Shown here piece after piece: positions 8,868 through 17,094 of a stretch of DNA of 64,000 nt. Position 1 is the stretch's first letter. Each line of letters starts with the position of its first letter. The notes beneath the pieces are model-generated. The model did not search any database and was not told where the DNA came from. It saw nothing but the letters and a program-made list of their open reading frames with translations. Both the position numbers and the translations under genes were made by a program. Origin of the DNA: Stappia sp. (GTDB taxonomy: Bacteria > Pseudomonadota > Alphaproteobacteria > Rhizobiales > Stappiaceae); contig NZ_CP157793.1 of NCBI RefSeq assembly GCF_040110915.1, positions 3,112,939-3,176,938 on the forward strand. The letters are read 5' to 3'.

Positions 8868-9446
8868 ATGGACGATTTCGACGTTGGTGGACGGCTCAGG
8901 GAACTGCGGGCTCAATACGGGCTGTCGCAACGTCAGCTGGCCGAGGCCGCCGGTGTGCCGCATGGCCAGATTTCCATGATCGAGACCAACAAGAGCAGCC
9001 CCTCCGTCGCGAGCCTGCGCAAGATCCTCGGCGGGCTGGGTGTCGGCATGTCGGAGTTTTTCGAGCCCGATCAGGGAACGACCGGCGAGGTCTTCTTCAC
9101 GCCGACGCAGCTGCGCGACCTCACCTCGCGCCTCTACACCAGCCACGAACAGGTGGCGGGGGCGCTGACCCTGCGCCAGGTCGGCGACGCCCGCGCGCAC
9201 GGTCTCCAGATCCTGCACGAGACCTATGAGCCCGGCGCCGACACCGGACCCGACATGCTCGAACATCCGGCAAACGAAGGCGGCATCGTCATTTCCGGCG
9301 AGATCGAGGTGACCGTCGGCACGGAGAAGAAGATCCTCAAGGCGGGCGACGCCTATCTGTTCAACTCCCAGGTGCCGCACCGCTTCCGCAACATCTCGGA
9401 CCGCCCCGCCGTCGTGGTCTCGGCCTGCACACCACCCTACCTCTGA
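8868..9446 (+). CDS. XRE-family regulator with C-terminal cupin domain (PuuR-like)
   Basis: This is a 192-residue regulator with an N-terminal XRE helix-turn-helix (GGRLRELRAQYGLSQRQLAE, then GVPHGQISMIETNKSSPS, about residues 6-50) and a C-terminal cupin effector domain (about 110-190, with GGIVISGEIEVTVG and YLFNSQVPHRFRNIS). PuuR and related proteins with this layout repress putrescine or GABA catabolic genes. The ATG at 8868 is chosen because GGAGGTGACG lies directly upstream. It is divergent from gabT, supporting local control of GABA catabolism. The effector is inferred. Confidence 0.88.
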   Translation: MDDFDVGGRLRELRAQYGLSQRQLAEAAGVPHGQISMIETNKSSPSVASLRKILGGLGVGMSEFFEPDQGTTGEVFFTPTQLRDLTSRLYTSHEQVAGALTLRQVGDARAHGLQILHETYEPGADTGPDMLEHPANEGGIVISGEIEVTVGTEKKILKAGDAYLFNSQVPHRFRNISDRPAVVVSACTPPYL

Positions 9447-10003
9447 GACCGGGGAAAGACCGCGCGCGCCGGCGTCATGCCCCCGCCGCGCCCCGGTCGA
9501 CCCCGGCACAACGATCAGGATCGTGAGCGCCTCCGCCTTTCGTCGACTGGCGGATCGACGCATGGGGGGATAGTCTCCGCCATCGTCAGACCACGCGCCG
9601 CCTCCGGCGCGGCGGGACACAGGCAAGTCGCTCGATAATCGGGGCCGCGCATTACTTGGCCTTCGAGCGTAGTTCTCCGGCGCCGGCACCGCTGCCGTAC
9701 TGCCGCCCTCGCGCCTGCGCGCGCTCCACTTCCCCGCGCTCAATAATCCGGCACAAGACTCGGAATTTACGCAATTTTCCCGACCATGCGCCAAAAATAA
9801 CAGAACAATCATATTTTTTATTGCGCAAAATACTGCGCGAAGTTAGGGGTTGGGGCGGGAGGACTTCCGGGTCCGGGCGGTCGGTCGGCCGCGCGGATCG
9901 CGGCGGTCGCGACCAGGCGGTCGTCCGGCGAAACGGGCGACGCGCTCACCTCGCGTACCCGCCCCGGAACATTCGGGCGGGCAGGGTCTATGAGAGAGGA
10001 AAC
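9447..10003. other. Gene-free upstream region of the first TRAP operon
   Basis: No convincing gene is present in these 557 bases. The first part (GACCGGGG at 9447-9454 and CCCCGGTC at 9491-9498) could form a long-loop hairpin after the regulator gene. From about 9770 to 9840 the sequence turns A+T-rich (ATTTTTTATTGCGCAAAATA) and holds the palindrome TTGCGCAA (9821-9828) with a nearby TGCGCGAA, so it probably contains the promoter and an operator for the TRAP genes. A clear -35/-10 pair could not be fixed. Confidence 0.5.
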
Positions 10004-11023
10004 ATGTTCAAGTTCAAGACGGTCGGACGTATCGCCGCCGGTCTCGCCGCGGTGGTTCTGCTGGGCGAAGTCGCGCTTGCGGACACCACGCGCATCCGCT
10101 TCCATACCTTCTACGGGACCGAGGTGGACCATATCGCCAAGAAGTTCCGCGACACGGTGAAGGAGAAGTCGGACGGCAAGCTGCGCATCCATTACCTGCG
10201 CGGCGGCGAACTCGTCGCCTCCGACCAATTCGTCGACGCGGTCTCCAAGGGCTCCATCGACATCGCCTACGGCGTCGGCAGCTACTGGCCGGGCATGGTC
10301 GACATGGGCAACATCGAGGCCGGTCTGCCGGGCTTCTGGACCTCCAGGGACGAGGCGGCCGCGATCTTCGCCAACGAGACCTTCGCCAAGCTGCTGGACG
10401 AGGCCTACGCGGAAAAGGGCGTCAAGCTGATCGGCCGCGGCTACGGGTCGGATTACGACCTTCTGACCAAGGAGCCGGTGTCGAGCCTGGAAGATCTCAA
10501 GTCGATGAAGATCCGCGCCACCGGCCAGGTCGCCAAGGTGCTGCAGTCCTTCGACATTCCGACCGTCTACCTGCCGGCGGAAGAGCTCTATGTCGGCCTG
10601 TCGACGGGCGTCATCGACGGCGCGATCTACGGCGGTCCGGTCGAATACGAGCAGCTCAAGCTGAACGAGGTGGCGACCCACTACACGTTCCTGAACATGC
10701 TCAACCCGGGCTGGACGGACACGATCATCGCCAACCCCGAGACCTGGAACGGCCTGTCGGACGCGCATCGCGCGATCCTGCAGGAGGCGATCGACCAGTA
10801 TGCCGCCGACATCCATGCCTGGCTCGAGGACGGCAACGACCGGATTATCGAGGCCGGCAACGGCGAGATCTTCACCTTCGCCACGCTTCCGGCCGAGGAT
10901 TCGGCCAGCCTGACCGAGGCCGCCCAGGCGGTCTGGCAGGAAGAGGCCGCGAAGTCGGAGCGCACCGCCAAGGCGATCGAGATCCTCGTGGAAAACGCCA
11001 AGGCGCAGGGCCGTCTGAAGTGA
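10004..11023 (+). CDS. TRAP transporter substrate-binding protein (DctP family), system 1
   Basis: This is the periplasmic solute-binding protein of a TRAP importer, 339 residues. It begins with a clear Sec signal peptide (MFKFKTVGRIAAGLAAVVLLGEVALA, cleaved near residue 26). DctP features include LKSMKIRATG with the conserved Arg that binds the substrate carboxylate, and GLSTGVIDGAIYGG. The ATG at 10004 follows GAGAGGAAAC; longer upstream reading lacks family similarity. It is first in a dctPQM operon. The substrate is probably an organic acid but is not identifiable. Confidence 0.92.
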   Translation: MFKFKTVGRIAAGLAAVVLLGEVALADTTRIRFHTFYGTEVDHIAKKFRDTVKEKSDGKLRIHYLRGGELVASDQFVDAVSKGSIDIAYGVGSYWPGMVDMGNIEAGLPGFWTSRDEAAAIFANETFAKLLDEAYAEKGVKLIGRGYGSDYDLLTKEPVSSLEDLKSMKIRATGQVAKVLQSFDIPTVYLPAEELYVGLSTGVIDGAIYGGPVEYEQLKLNEVATHYTFLNMLNPGWTDTIIANPETWNGLSDAHRAILQEAIDQYAADIHAWLEDGNDRIIEAGNGEIFTFATLPAEDSASLTEAAQAVWQEEAAKSERTAKAIEILVENAKAQGRLK

Positions 11024-11541
11024 TGACGGTGGTCGCCCGATATCTCGTGGCGCAGGATGGGCTGTCCGACCTTGTCGGGCGGTCCATTGCCTGGCTGACG
11101 CTGGTGATGGTCGGCGCCCTCATGTGGGAAATCGTGGCCCGCTATTTCTTCGGGTCCCCGACGATCTGGGCGCATGAGCTGTCGACCATGCTCTACGGCA
11201 CGTTCTGCATCCTGGCGGGCAGCTACACGCTGCGGCACGGCGCGCATGTGCGCTCCGAGGTCGTTTACGGGCTGATGCCCGAGTGGCTGAAGGCGCTGTG
11301 CGATCTCATCGTGTTCGGGCTGCTGATGCTGGTGCTGGCGGTGTTCCTCGACATGGCGATCGGCTTCGCGGCCGAGTCGTGGGCGGCCCGGGAATACTCC
11401 GCGCGGTCCATCTGGCAGCCGCCGCTCTATCCCTTCAAGACGGTGATCCCGGTGGCGGTCGCCCTGCTGATGCTGCAGGTGCTCGCCGAGATCGTGCGCG
11501 CCGGGCTTCGGCTGGCGGGACGCCCGATCACCGAGGACTGA
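11023..11541 (+). CDS. TRAP transporter small permease (DctQ family), system 1
   Basis: This is a four-helix inner-membrane subunit of 172 residues. Hydrophobic segments lie around residues 15-40, 50-70, 88-112 and 135-155. The start ATG overlaps the dctP stop by one base (TGATG). It retains the family feature of a helix-2 region with acidic and polar residues (WAHELSTMLYG). It connects the binding protein to the large permease encoded downstream. Confidence 0.9.
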   Translation: MTVVARYLVAQDGLSDLVGRSIAWLTLVMVGALMWEIVARYFFGSPTIWAHELSTMLYGTFCILAGSYTLRHGAHVRSEVVYGLMPEWLKALCDLIVFGLLMLVLAVFLDMAIGFAAESWAAREYSARSIWQPPLYPFKTVIPVAVALLMLQVLAEIVRAGLRLAGRPITED

Positions 11542-11602
11542 GCGCACCGCCTCCCTGTTCCACGCCTGTCGCCGCATGGCGACGCGTGCAGAAAGGAAAC
11601 TC

Positions 11603-12922
11603 ATGGTCGATCTCGATCCGGCGGCCATCACGGGCATCATGTTTGCCTCGATGCTGGTGCTGATGATCATGGGCGCGCCTCTGGCCTTCGCCCTGATGAT
11701 CTCCGGCGCCGGCGCCGCCTTCCTCATTTTCGGCGATGGCGGTCTCGATCTGCTCGTCGCCTCCGCCTACGGGGCGATGGACAATTTCCTGCTCGTCTCG
11801 CTGCCGCTTTTCATTTTCATGGGCCTCGTGCTCGAACGCTCCGGCATCACCGACGACCTGTTCGGGATGATCCACAAGCTGATGGGCGGCCTGCCGGGCG
11901 GTCTGGGCATCGGCACGGTGCTGATCTGCGCGCTGATCGCGGCGATGGCCGGCGTGTCGGGTGCCGCGACCGTGTCGCTTGGGATCATCGCGCTGCCGGC
12001 GATGCTCAAGCGCGGCTACGACAAGCGGCTGGTGACCGGCACGATCATGGCCGGCGGCGCGCTCGGCTTTCTGATCCCGCCGTCCGTTCTGATGATCATC
12101 TACGCGTTCCTGGCGCGCGAATCGGTCGGCAAGCTGTTCGCCGCCGGCGTCGTGCCGGGCCTGATGCTGGCCGGCATCTACATTCTCTACGTTCTCATCC
12201 GCTGCCGGCTTCGGCCGGAGATGGGCCCGCCGGCCCCGGCGAGCGAGCGGGTGAGCGGACTTGAGAAGATCAAGGCCCTGCGCTCGCTGATCGCGCCGGG
12301 ATTGCTGGTGACCACCGTTCTCGGCTGCATCATCGGCGGCGTGACCTCGCCCTCCGAGGCCTCGGCGATCGGCGCCTTCGGCGCGCTGGCGATCGCCGCC
12401 ATGCGCGGCCGGCTGGACTGGCCGACGCTCCAATACGTCATGCTGTCCACGACCAAGCTGATGGGCATGCTGATGTGGATCACCCTGGCCGCGGTCTTCT
12501 TTTCCAAGGTCTATGTGGGTCTGGGCGGCGGCTTCGTGGTCGCGGATCTGATCGACGACTTCAACGTGTCGCCGATGGTGGTGATCCTGTTCATGCTGTC
12601 GGTCTATTTCCTGCTCGGCATGTTCCTGGACGACTTCGCGATCATCTTCATCACGGTGCCGATCTTCGTGCCCATCGTGCGCGATCTCGGCTTCGACACG
12701 ACCTGGTTCGCGGTCCTCTTCGTGCTGTCGATGCAGTCGGCCTATCTGACCCCGCCGTTCGGGTACAATCTGTTCTACATGCGCTCGGTGGCGCCGCCGC
12801 AGGTGACGATCAACGACATCTACTTCGCGGCCCTGCCCTTCGTGGCCTTGCAGATCCTGGGTCTGGCGCTGGTGGTGATGTTCCCGCAGATCGCCCTGTG
12901 GCTGCCCTCGGTCCTGTTCTGA
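11603..12922 (+). CDS. TRAP transporter large permease (DctM family), system 1
   Basis: This 439-residue, roughly 12-helix inner-membrane subunit drives Na+-coupled uptake. Typical DctM motifs are LPLFIFMG, GVSGAATVSLG and GALGFLIPPSVLMIIY, and the C-terminal region YLTPPFGYNLFYMRS is characteristic. The ATG at 11603 follows AAAGGAAAC; an upstream in-frame ATG at 11576 is less well placed. This gene ends the operon and is followed by a strong hairpin. Confidence 0.93.
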   Translation: MVDLDPAAITGIMFASMLVLMIMGAPLAFALMISGAGAAFLIFGDGGLDLLVASAYGAMDNFLLVSLPLFIFMGLVLERSGITDDLFGMIHKLMGGLPGGLGIGTVLICALIAAMAGVSGAATVSLGIIALPAMLKRGYDKRLVTGTIMAGGALGFLIPPSVLMIIYAFLARESVGKLFAAGVVPGLMLAGIYILYVLIRCRLRPEMGPPAPASERVSGLEKIKALRSLIAPGLLVTTVLGCIIGGVTSPSEASAIGAFGALAIAAMRGRLDWPTLQYVMLSTTKLMGMLMWITLAAVFFSKVYVGLGGGFVVADLIDDFNVSPMVVILFMLSVYFLLGMFLDDFAIIFITVPIFVPIVRDLGFDTTWFAVLFVLSMQSAYLTPPFGYNLFYMRSVAPPQVTINDIYFAALPFVALQILGLALVVMFPQIALWLPSVLF

Positions 12923-12953
12923 CCCGGGACGGCTGCAACAGGTCCGAAAGAGA

Positions 12954-12985
12954 AAACGGCGCCGGTCGCAAGACCGGCGCCGTTT
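12954..12985. terminator. Bidirectional terminator, 14-bp stem with GCAA tetraloop
   Basis: A perfect 14-base-pair stem (AAACGGCGCCGGTC, 12954-12967; GACCGGCGCCGTTT, 12972-12985) closed by a GCAA GNRA tetraloop lies between the converging dctM and marR genes. A residues on the left and T residues on the right give short U tracts in both directions. Confidence 0.9.
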
Positions 12986-13006
12986 GCGTTCGTCCCCCGC
13001 GCGGGC

Positions 13007-13552
13007 TCAGTCGGGCCGGCTGCCACCGGGCTCGGCCACTAGGGACTTCTGGTTTTCCAGAAACCGCTGGAGCATGTCGCACAGGGCCTCGACCTCCGCC
13101 TTGCTGAACCCCTGAAACAGCCGGCGCTGGCGCTCCAGCGCCTCGCGCAGGATGGTGTCGTGGAGCGTCTGGCCGGCGGCTGTGAGATACCAGCCGCGGC
13201 TGCGCCCGTTCGCATGAAGCGCGCCGGCGCGCACCAGTTCCTTGCCCTCCAGCCGGTGCAGACAGCGGCTGATCGCGCCCTTGTCGATGCCGATGGTCTC
13301 GGACGCCCGCGCCGCGGTCGCCCCCGGCTCGCGCGTCAGCATCACCAGCATCCGCCAGTCCATCGCGCCAAGATCGTAGCGCTCCTGGTAGATCTTGGAG
13401 GCCATGCGCGTGAAGCGGTTCGCCGCGAAGGTCAGAAGAACGGTCGGCGAGCGCGAGAAACTCAGGGTTTCCCGCGTGTCGCCCGTCTCCTCGTGGTCCA
13501 CCCGCACGAGGAACATCTCGTCCGGCAAGTCAAGATCGGTCTCACCTGTCAT
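13007..13552 (-). CDS. MarR-family transcriptional regulator
   Basis: This is a 181-residue winged-helix regulator. The MarR core is visible: LGAMDWRMLVMLTREPGATAA, recognition helix region TIGIDKGAISRCLHRLEGKELV, and wing ANGRSRGWYLTAAGQ. The ATG at 13552 is chosen; an upstream ATG inside the palindrome would add 17 residues with no clear ribosome site. It is divergent from the P450 operon, and the intergenic region holds a 33-base palindrome, so it very likely represses both itself and the P450 genes until a ligand binds. Confidence 0.9.
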   Translation of the reverse strand: MTGETDLDLPDEMFLVRVDHEETGDTRETLSFSRSPTVLLTFAANRFTRMASKIYQERYDLGAMDWRMLVMLTREPGATAARASETIGIDKGAISRCLHRLEGKELVRAGALHANGRSRGWYLTAAGQTLHDTILREALERQRRLFQGFSKAEVEALCDMLQRFLENQKSLVAEPGGSRPD

Positions 13553-13595
13553 GGCCTCAGTCTGCCGTGCCCTCCGGCTCTTGGCAACGCCGATC

Positions 13596-13628
13596 GTTGT
13601 CATGTCAACATTATGTTGACATGACAAC
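13596..13628. promoter_or_regulatory. MarR-type operator: 15-bp perfect inverted repeat overlapping both divergent -35 boxes
   Basis: The arms GTTGTCATGTCAACA (13596-13610) and TGTTGACATGACAAC (13614-13628) are exact reverse complements around a TTA centre. A TTGACA box appears on each strand (plus strand 13616-13621; minus strand complement of 13603-13608). The plus box has a weak TTAGCG candidate -10 about 17 bases downstream. Binding here would block both promoters. Confidence 0.85.
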
Positions 13629-13690
13629 AAAGACGGCGTTAGCGTCCCGTCCCAAGGCAGCCATCCGCTGCCTGCGAGGGAGAAAAGCCG

Positions 13691-14986
13691 ATGACCGAGA
13701 CCGCCGGGCCCGTGGCGGACCGCCAGCGCGCGCAATGCCCCATGCAGCACGCGAGCGCGACCCATGCCCCGTTCGCGCATGAGGGCATGCACGCCTTTTT
13801 CGCCGACATCCGCCCCGAGGTGCCCATCTTCCATTCGCCCGGGATCGACTACTGGGTGGTCACGCGCCGCGAGGACGTGCGCCGCATCCTCGCCGATAGC
13901 GAGCGTTTTTCCGCCGAAATCGCCACCCAGCCGATCTGTCCCTGGCCGCAGAGCGTCGCGGCCTATCTCAAGAGCCGGAACTTCACCAACGAGGCGGTGC
14001 AGGTCGCCTGCGATCCGCCGCGCCACACGCGCATTCGCAAGATCGCGGCCCGCTTTCTGAACGTCCGCCGCTTCTCCTTCTATGAAGACGCGTTGCGCGA
14101 TCTGGTGCGCGGATATCTCGACCGTCTGGAGGCGGAACGCGCGGCCGGGCGGGACGAGGTCGATCTGGTCGACGCGGTCTTTTACGAGTTCCCCGCCCAG
14201 GCGGCCTTCCTGCTGCTCGGCGAGACGGACTTCGATCCGCGCACCATCAAGAAGTGGGGCGATCTGCGCCTCAACATGATCTGGGGCCGCCCCACCGACG
14301 CCGAGCTTGCCGAGGCGGCGGCCGATCTCGCCGATTTCTGGGATTACGCGGTCGCTCTGGTGAAGGCGCGCATGGACGCGCCGAAGGACGACTATCCGAG
14401 CTTCCTGCTGGCCGCGCGCGACGGCGACGACGCGACGCTGACGATCAACGAGATCAATTCGCTCGTCTTCGGCATTCTGCTCGCCGGTCATGAGACGACG
14501 ACCAATGCCGCCGGCAACATGTTCCACGCGCTGCTGCGCCATCCCGACCAGTGGCGCAAGCTCCTGGACGACCCCGCGCTGATCCCGGCGGCCGTCGAGG
14601 AAGGCCTGCGCTTCGCGCCTTCGGTCGTCGCCTGGCGCCGCACGGCGCGCGAGCCCGTCACCGTGGCCGGCCAGGACCTGCCGAAGGGCGCCCGGCTGCT
14701 GCTGTCGATCGCCTCCGCCAACCGCGACGAGGCGACCTTCGCGCAGGGCGAGGCCTTTGACGTGACGCGGCCCAACCCGCGCGACCACGTGGCCTTCGGC
14801 AACGGCCTGCACACCTGCCTCGGCGCGCCGCTGGCGCGGCTGGAACTGCGCATCCTGCTGGAGGAAATGACCGCGCGCTTCCCGCACATGAGCCTGGTGC
14901 CGGATCAGCCCATGTCCTGGACGCCGACCCTGTCGTTTCGCGGACCCCAGGCGCTGCGGGTCCGCCTCGGCGGCGCGGCGGCCTAG
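13691..14986 (+). CDS. Cytochrome P450 (bacterial class I, CYP101/CYP111-like)
   Basis: This is a soluble 431-residue P450 monooxygenase. The I-helix oxygen-activation motif reads ILLAGHETTTNA, the K-helix ExxR is EGLR, and the heme-thiolate signature AFGNGLHTCLGAPLARLE places the axial ligand at Cys376. There is no membrane anchor, as expected of bacterial forms. Its ferredoxin follows 42 bases later and its reductase lies at the end of the operon, giving a complete class I electron chain. It is controlled by the divergent MarR. The substrate is unknown; the TRAP genes suggest a carboxylate, and the formaldehyde-type dehydrogenase suggests possible demethylation. Confidence 0.93.
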   Translation: MTETAGPVADRQRAQCPMQHASATHAPFAHEGMHAFFADIRPEVPIFHSPGIDYWVVTRREDVRRILADSERFSAEIATQPICPWPQSVAAYLKSRNFTNEAVQVACDPPRHTRIRKIAARFLNVRRFSFYEDALRDLVRGYLDRLEAERAAGRDEVDLVDAVFYEFPAQAAFLLLGETDFDPRTIKKWGDLRLNMIWGRPTDAELAEAAADLADFWDYAVALVKARMDAPKDDYPSFLLAARDGDDATLTINEINSLVFGILLAGHETTTNAAGNMFHALLRHPDQWRKLLDDPALIPAAVEEGLRFAPSVVAWRRTAREPVTVAGQDLPKGARLLLSIASANRDEATFAQGEAFDVTRPNPRDHVAFGNGLHTCLGAPLARLELRILLEEMTARFPHMSLVPDQPMSWTPTLSFRGPQALRVRLGGAAA

Positions 14987-15028
14987 CCGTCGGCCGACCC
15001 CGCAACGCCCGAACCAAGGAGAGACCAC

Positions 15029-15352
15029 GTGGCCCGGATCACCTTCGTCGAGCCCGACGGAACCCGCAAGGAGATCGACGCCGTCGACGGCCGGTCGGTG
15101 ATGGAAACCGCCATCGCCAACGACGTGAACGGAATCGTCGCCGAATGCGCCGGCTCCATGGCCTGCGCCACCTGCCATGTCTTTGTCGACGAGGCCCATT
15201 TCGCCGGACTGCCGGAGGCGGAACAGGCGGAGCGCGACATGCTCGACTTCGCCGCCGTGACGGCCCGCCCGACCAGCCGGCTGTCCTGTCAGATCGCGGT
15301 CGGCCCGCAGCTCGACGGCGCCGTGATCACCATCCCCGAAACCCAGGTCTGA
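15029..15352 (+). CDS. 2Fe-2S ferredoxin (adrenodoxin/putidaredoxin type)
   Basis: This is a 107-residue electron carrier. Cluster ligands are Cys40, Cys46 and Cys49 (C-x5-C-x2-C in ECAGSMACATC) and Cys87 in RLSCQI, the vertebrate-type ferredoxin spacing. The start is GTG at 15029 with AAGGAGAG upstream. It lies between the P450 and the TRAP genes and should pass electrons from the operon's ferredoxin reductase to the P450. Confidence 0.94.
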   Translation: MARITFVEPDGTRKEIDAVDGRSVMETAIANDVNGIVAECAGSMACATCHVFVDEAHFAGLPEAEQAERDMLDFAAVTARPTSRLSCQIAVGPQLDGAVITIPETQV

Positions 15353-15414
15353 CACCCACCCCCAGCCAAGACGGAGCAAGCCCCGAAAGAGGGACAATCC
15401 GGGAGGAAACCGAC

Positions 15415-16467
15415 ATGAAACGCATTGCCGCTTCGGCCCTGACGGCCCTCATCAGCCTGACCGCGCTCGCGCCGCAGCCCGTGCGGGCCGAGGCCGAAAC
15501 CACGCTGACCATCGCGTCCTGGGCGCCGCCCACCCATGTCGCCAACTCGCAGATGTGGCCGGCCTTCATCGAGCGCCTGGAGGAGATCACCGACGGCCGG
15601 GTGACGGCGGAGGTGAAGCTCGGCCTCGCCCCGCCGCCGGCGATGGCCGACCTCGTGCTCGATGGCGCCGCCGACATCACCTACATCTTCCACGGCTACA
15701 ATCCCGGCCGCTTCGTCACCGCCCAGCTTGCCGAGCTTCCCGGCGTGGAGGGGACGGCGGAGGCTGTTTCCGCCGCCTATTGGGACGTCTGGCGCGATCA
15801 TCTGGCGGCCGCCGGCGAGCAGCGCGAGTTCAAGACGCTGGCCATGTTCACCCATGGCCCCGCGCAACTGCATCTGGCCGATCCGATCTCCGGGCTCGCC
15901 GATGTGGAGGGGCTGAAGCTGCGTTCGCCGGGCGGGGTCGGCGCGCAGGTGCTCTCCGCCCTCGGCGGCATCGGCATCCAGGTGCCGGCCACCAAGGTCT
16001 ATGAAACCCTCTCCGCGCGCGCCGCCGACGGCGTCACCATGAACATCGACAGCCGTCTCGGCTTCAAGCTCGACGAGGTGGCCCCGGTGATGTTCGAGGT
16101 CCCGGGCGGGCTCTACCGCGGCTCCTTCGCCGTCCTCATGAACCGCGACCGCTGGGAGGCCCTGCCCGAGGACATCCGCGAAAAACTCGACGCCGAGCTG
16201 GTCGGCGCGCCGTTGAGCCGGCTGTTCGGCAAGCTGTGGGACGGCGGCGACGCCGTCGCACGGGAAAGCACGCAGGCCAACAGCGGCCCGATCCTTGTCG
16301 CCAGCGAGGAGGATCTCGCCCTCTTCGCTCCAATCGTGACGCAAGCGCGCGAGGAGGTTCTGGCGCGCATCGCCGAGAAGGGCATCGACGCGGCCGCCGC
16401 CAAGGCGCAGTTCGACCGGCGGGTCGCCCAGGTAATGGCCGAGACCGGCGACGGGGATCGCGAATGA
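15415..16467 (+). CDS. TRAP transporter substrate-binding protein (DctP family), system 2, in the P450 operon
   Basis: This 350-residue periplasmic protein has a signal peptide (MKRIAASALTALISLTALA, cleavage near AEA at residues 24-26). DctP features include LTIASWAPPTH, VEGLKLRSPGG with the ligand-binding Arg, and YETLSARAADGVTM. The start follows GGGAGGAAACC. It overlaps dctQ by ATGA. Its place between ferredoxin and dehydrogenase suggests that it imports the P450 substrate. It differs clearly from system 1 in sequence. Confidence 0.92.
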   Translation: MKRIAASALTALISLTALAPQPVRAEAETTLTIASWAPPTHVANSQMWPAFIERLEEITDGRVTAEVKLGLAPPPAMADLVLDGAADITYIFHGYNPGRFVTAQLAELPGVEGTAEAVSAAYWDVWRDHLAAAGEQREFKTLAMFTHGPAQLHLADPISGLADVEGLKLRSPGGVGAQVLSALGGIGIQVPATKVYETLSARAADGVTMNIDSRLGFKLDEVAPVMFEVPGGLYRGSFAVLMNRDRWEALPEDIREKLDAELVGAPLSRLFGKLWDGGDAVARESTQANSGPILVASEEDLALFAPIVTQAREEVLARIAEKGIDAAAAKAQFDRRVAQVMAETGDGDRE

Positions 16468-16970
16468 TCGCGAGCCCGATCGCGAAGCTGATCGCGAACG
16501 TGGTGCGCCGCACGGCGCGCCTCCCCCTCGGGCTGGCGGCCCTCGCCCTCTTCGCGATGATGGGGCTCACCTTCGCCGACGTCCTGATGCGCAGCCTCGC
16601 CGACGCCCCCATCCCGGGGGCGGCGGAAATCACCGAGGTGCTGCTGGCGACGACCGTCTTCGCCGCCATGCCGGCGCTGTGTTTCCTCGACCGCCACATC
16701 GCGGTGGACCTGATGGACACGGCCATCCCGCCCTGGCTCGCCCGCTGGCGCGACGCCGCCGTGAACATCGTCTTCGGCCTGGCTCTGCTCTGGCCGCTCG
16801 AGAAATGCTGGGTCGCGGCGTTGCGCACGCTCGGCTACGGCGAGGTGACGCTCTATCTGCGTCTGCCCGTCGGCTGGATCGCCATCGGCATCGTGATCGG
16901 GCTTGGCGCAAGCGCGGCCGCGATGGTGCTCAGGGGCGTCCTGCTGATCGTGCGACCCCGGCTCGTGTAA
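16464..16970 (+). CDS. TRAP transporter small permease (DctQ family), system 2
   Basis: This 168-residue protein has four hydrophobic segments (about residues 17-37, 52-72, 90-110, 130-155) and the EITEVLLATTVF helix common in DctQ proteins. The ATG overlaps the dctP stop (ATGA). A 124-base gap follows before dctM, with a short imperfect 13-base repeat. Confidence 0.88.
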   Translation: MIASPIAKLIANVVRRTARLPLGLAALALFAMMGLTFADVLMRSLADAPIPGAAEITEVLLATTVFAAMPALCFLDRHIAVDLMDTAIPPWLARWRDAAVNIVFGLALLWPLEKCWVAALRTLGYGEVTLYLRLPVGWIAIGIVIGLGASAAAMVLRGVLLIVRPRLV

Positions 16971-17016
16971 GGCGCCGGTCGGCCTTTCCCCGTCGTCGCG
17001 TCCGCCAGCGTCGCAC

Positions 17017-17055
17017 CCGTTTCGCTGGCCCGTCTTCGTTGACCGTCTTCGCTGG
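17017..17055. repeat. Imperfect 13-bp tandem repeat (about 3 copies) between dctQ and dctM
   Basis: Three consecutive units related to CCGTCTTCGCTGG occur at about 17017-17029, 17030-17042 and 17043-17055. The first unit is shifted or diverged by one base. The repeat lies in the otherwise gene-free 124-base gap. No function is evident. Confidence 0.5.
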
Positions 17056-17094
17056 TCACATGCCTCCCCTTCAGTTCCGGAAGGTCGACATCGG

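Noticed and set aside
9447..9498. GACCGGGG / CCCCGGTC hairpin after the XRE-cupin gene as a terminator
   Set aside because: The loop would be about 36 bases and no U tract follows, so it was not listed as a terminator.
13553..15397. Upstream extension of the MarR frame to 796 codons
   Set aside because: The extension runs antisense through the P450 and ferredoxin genes and the operator; only the last 181 codons match MarR proteins.
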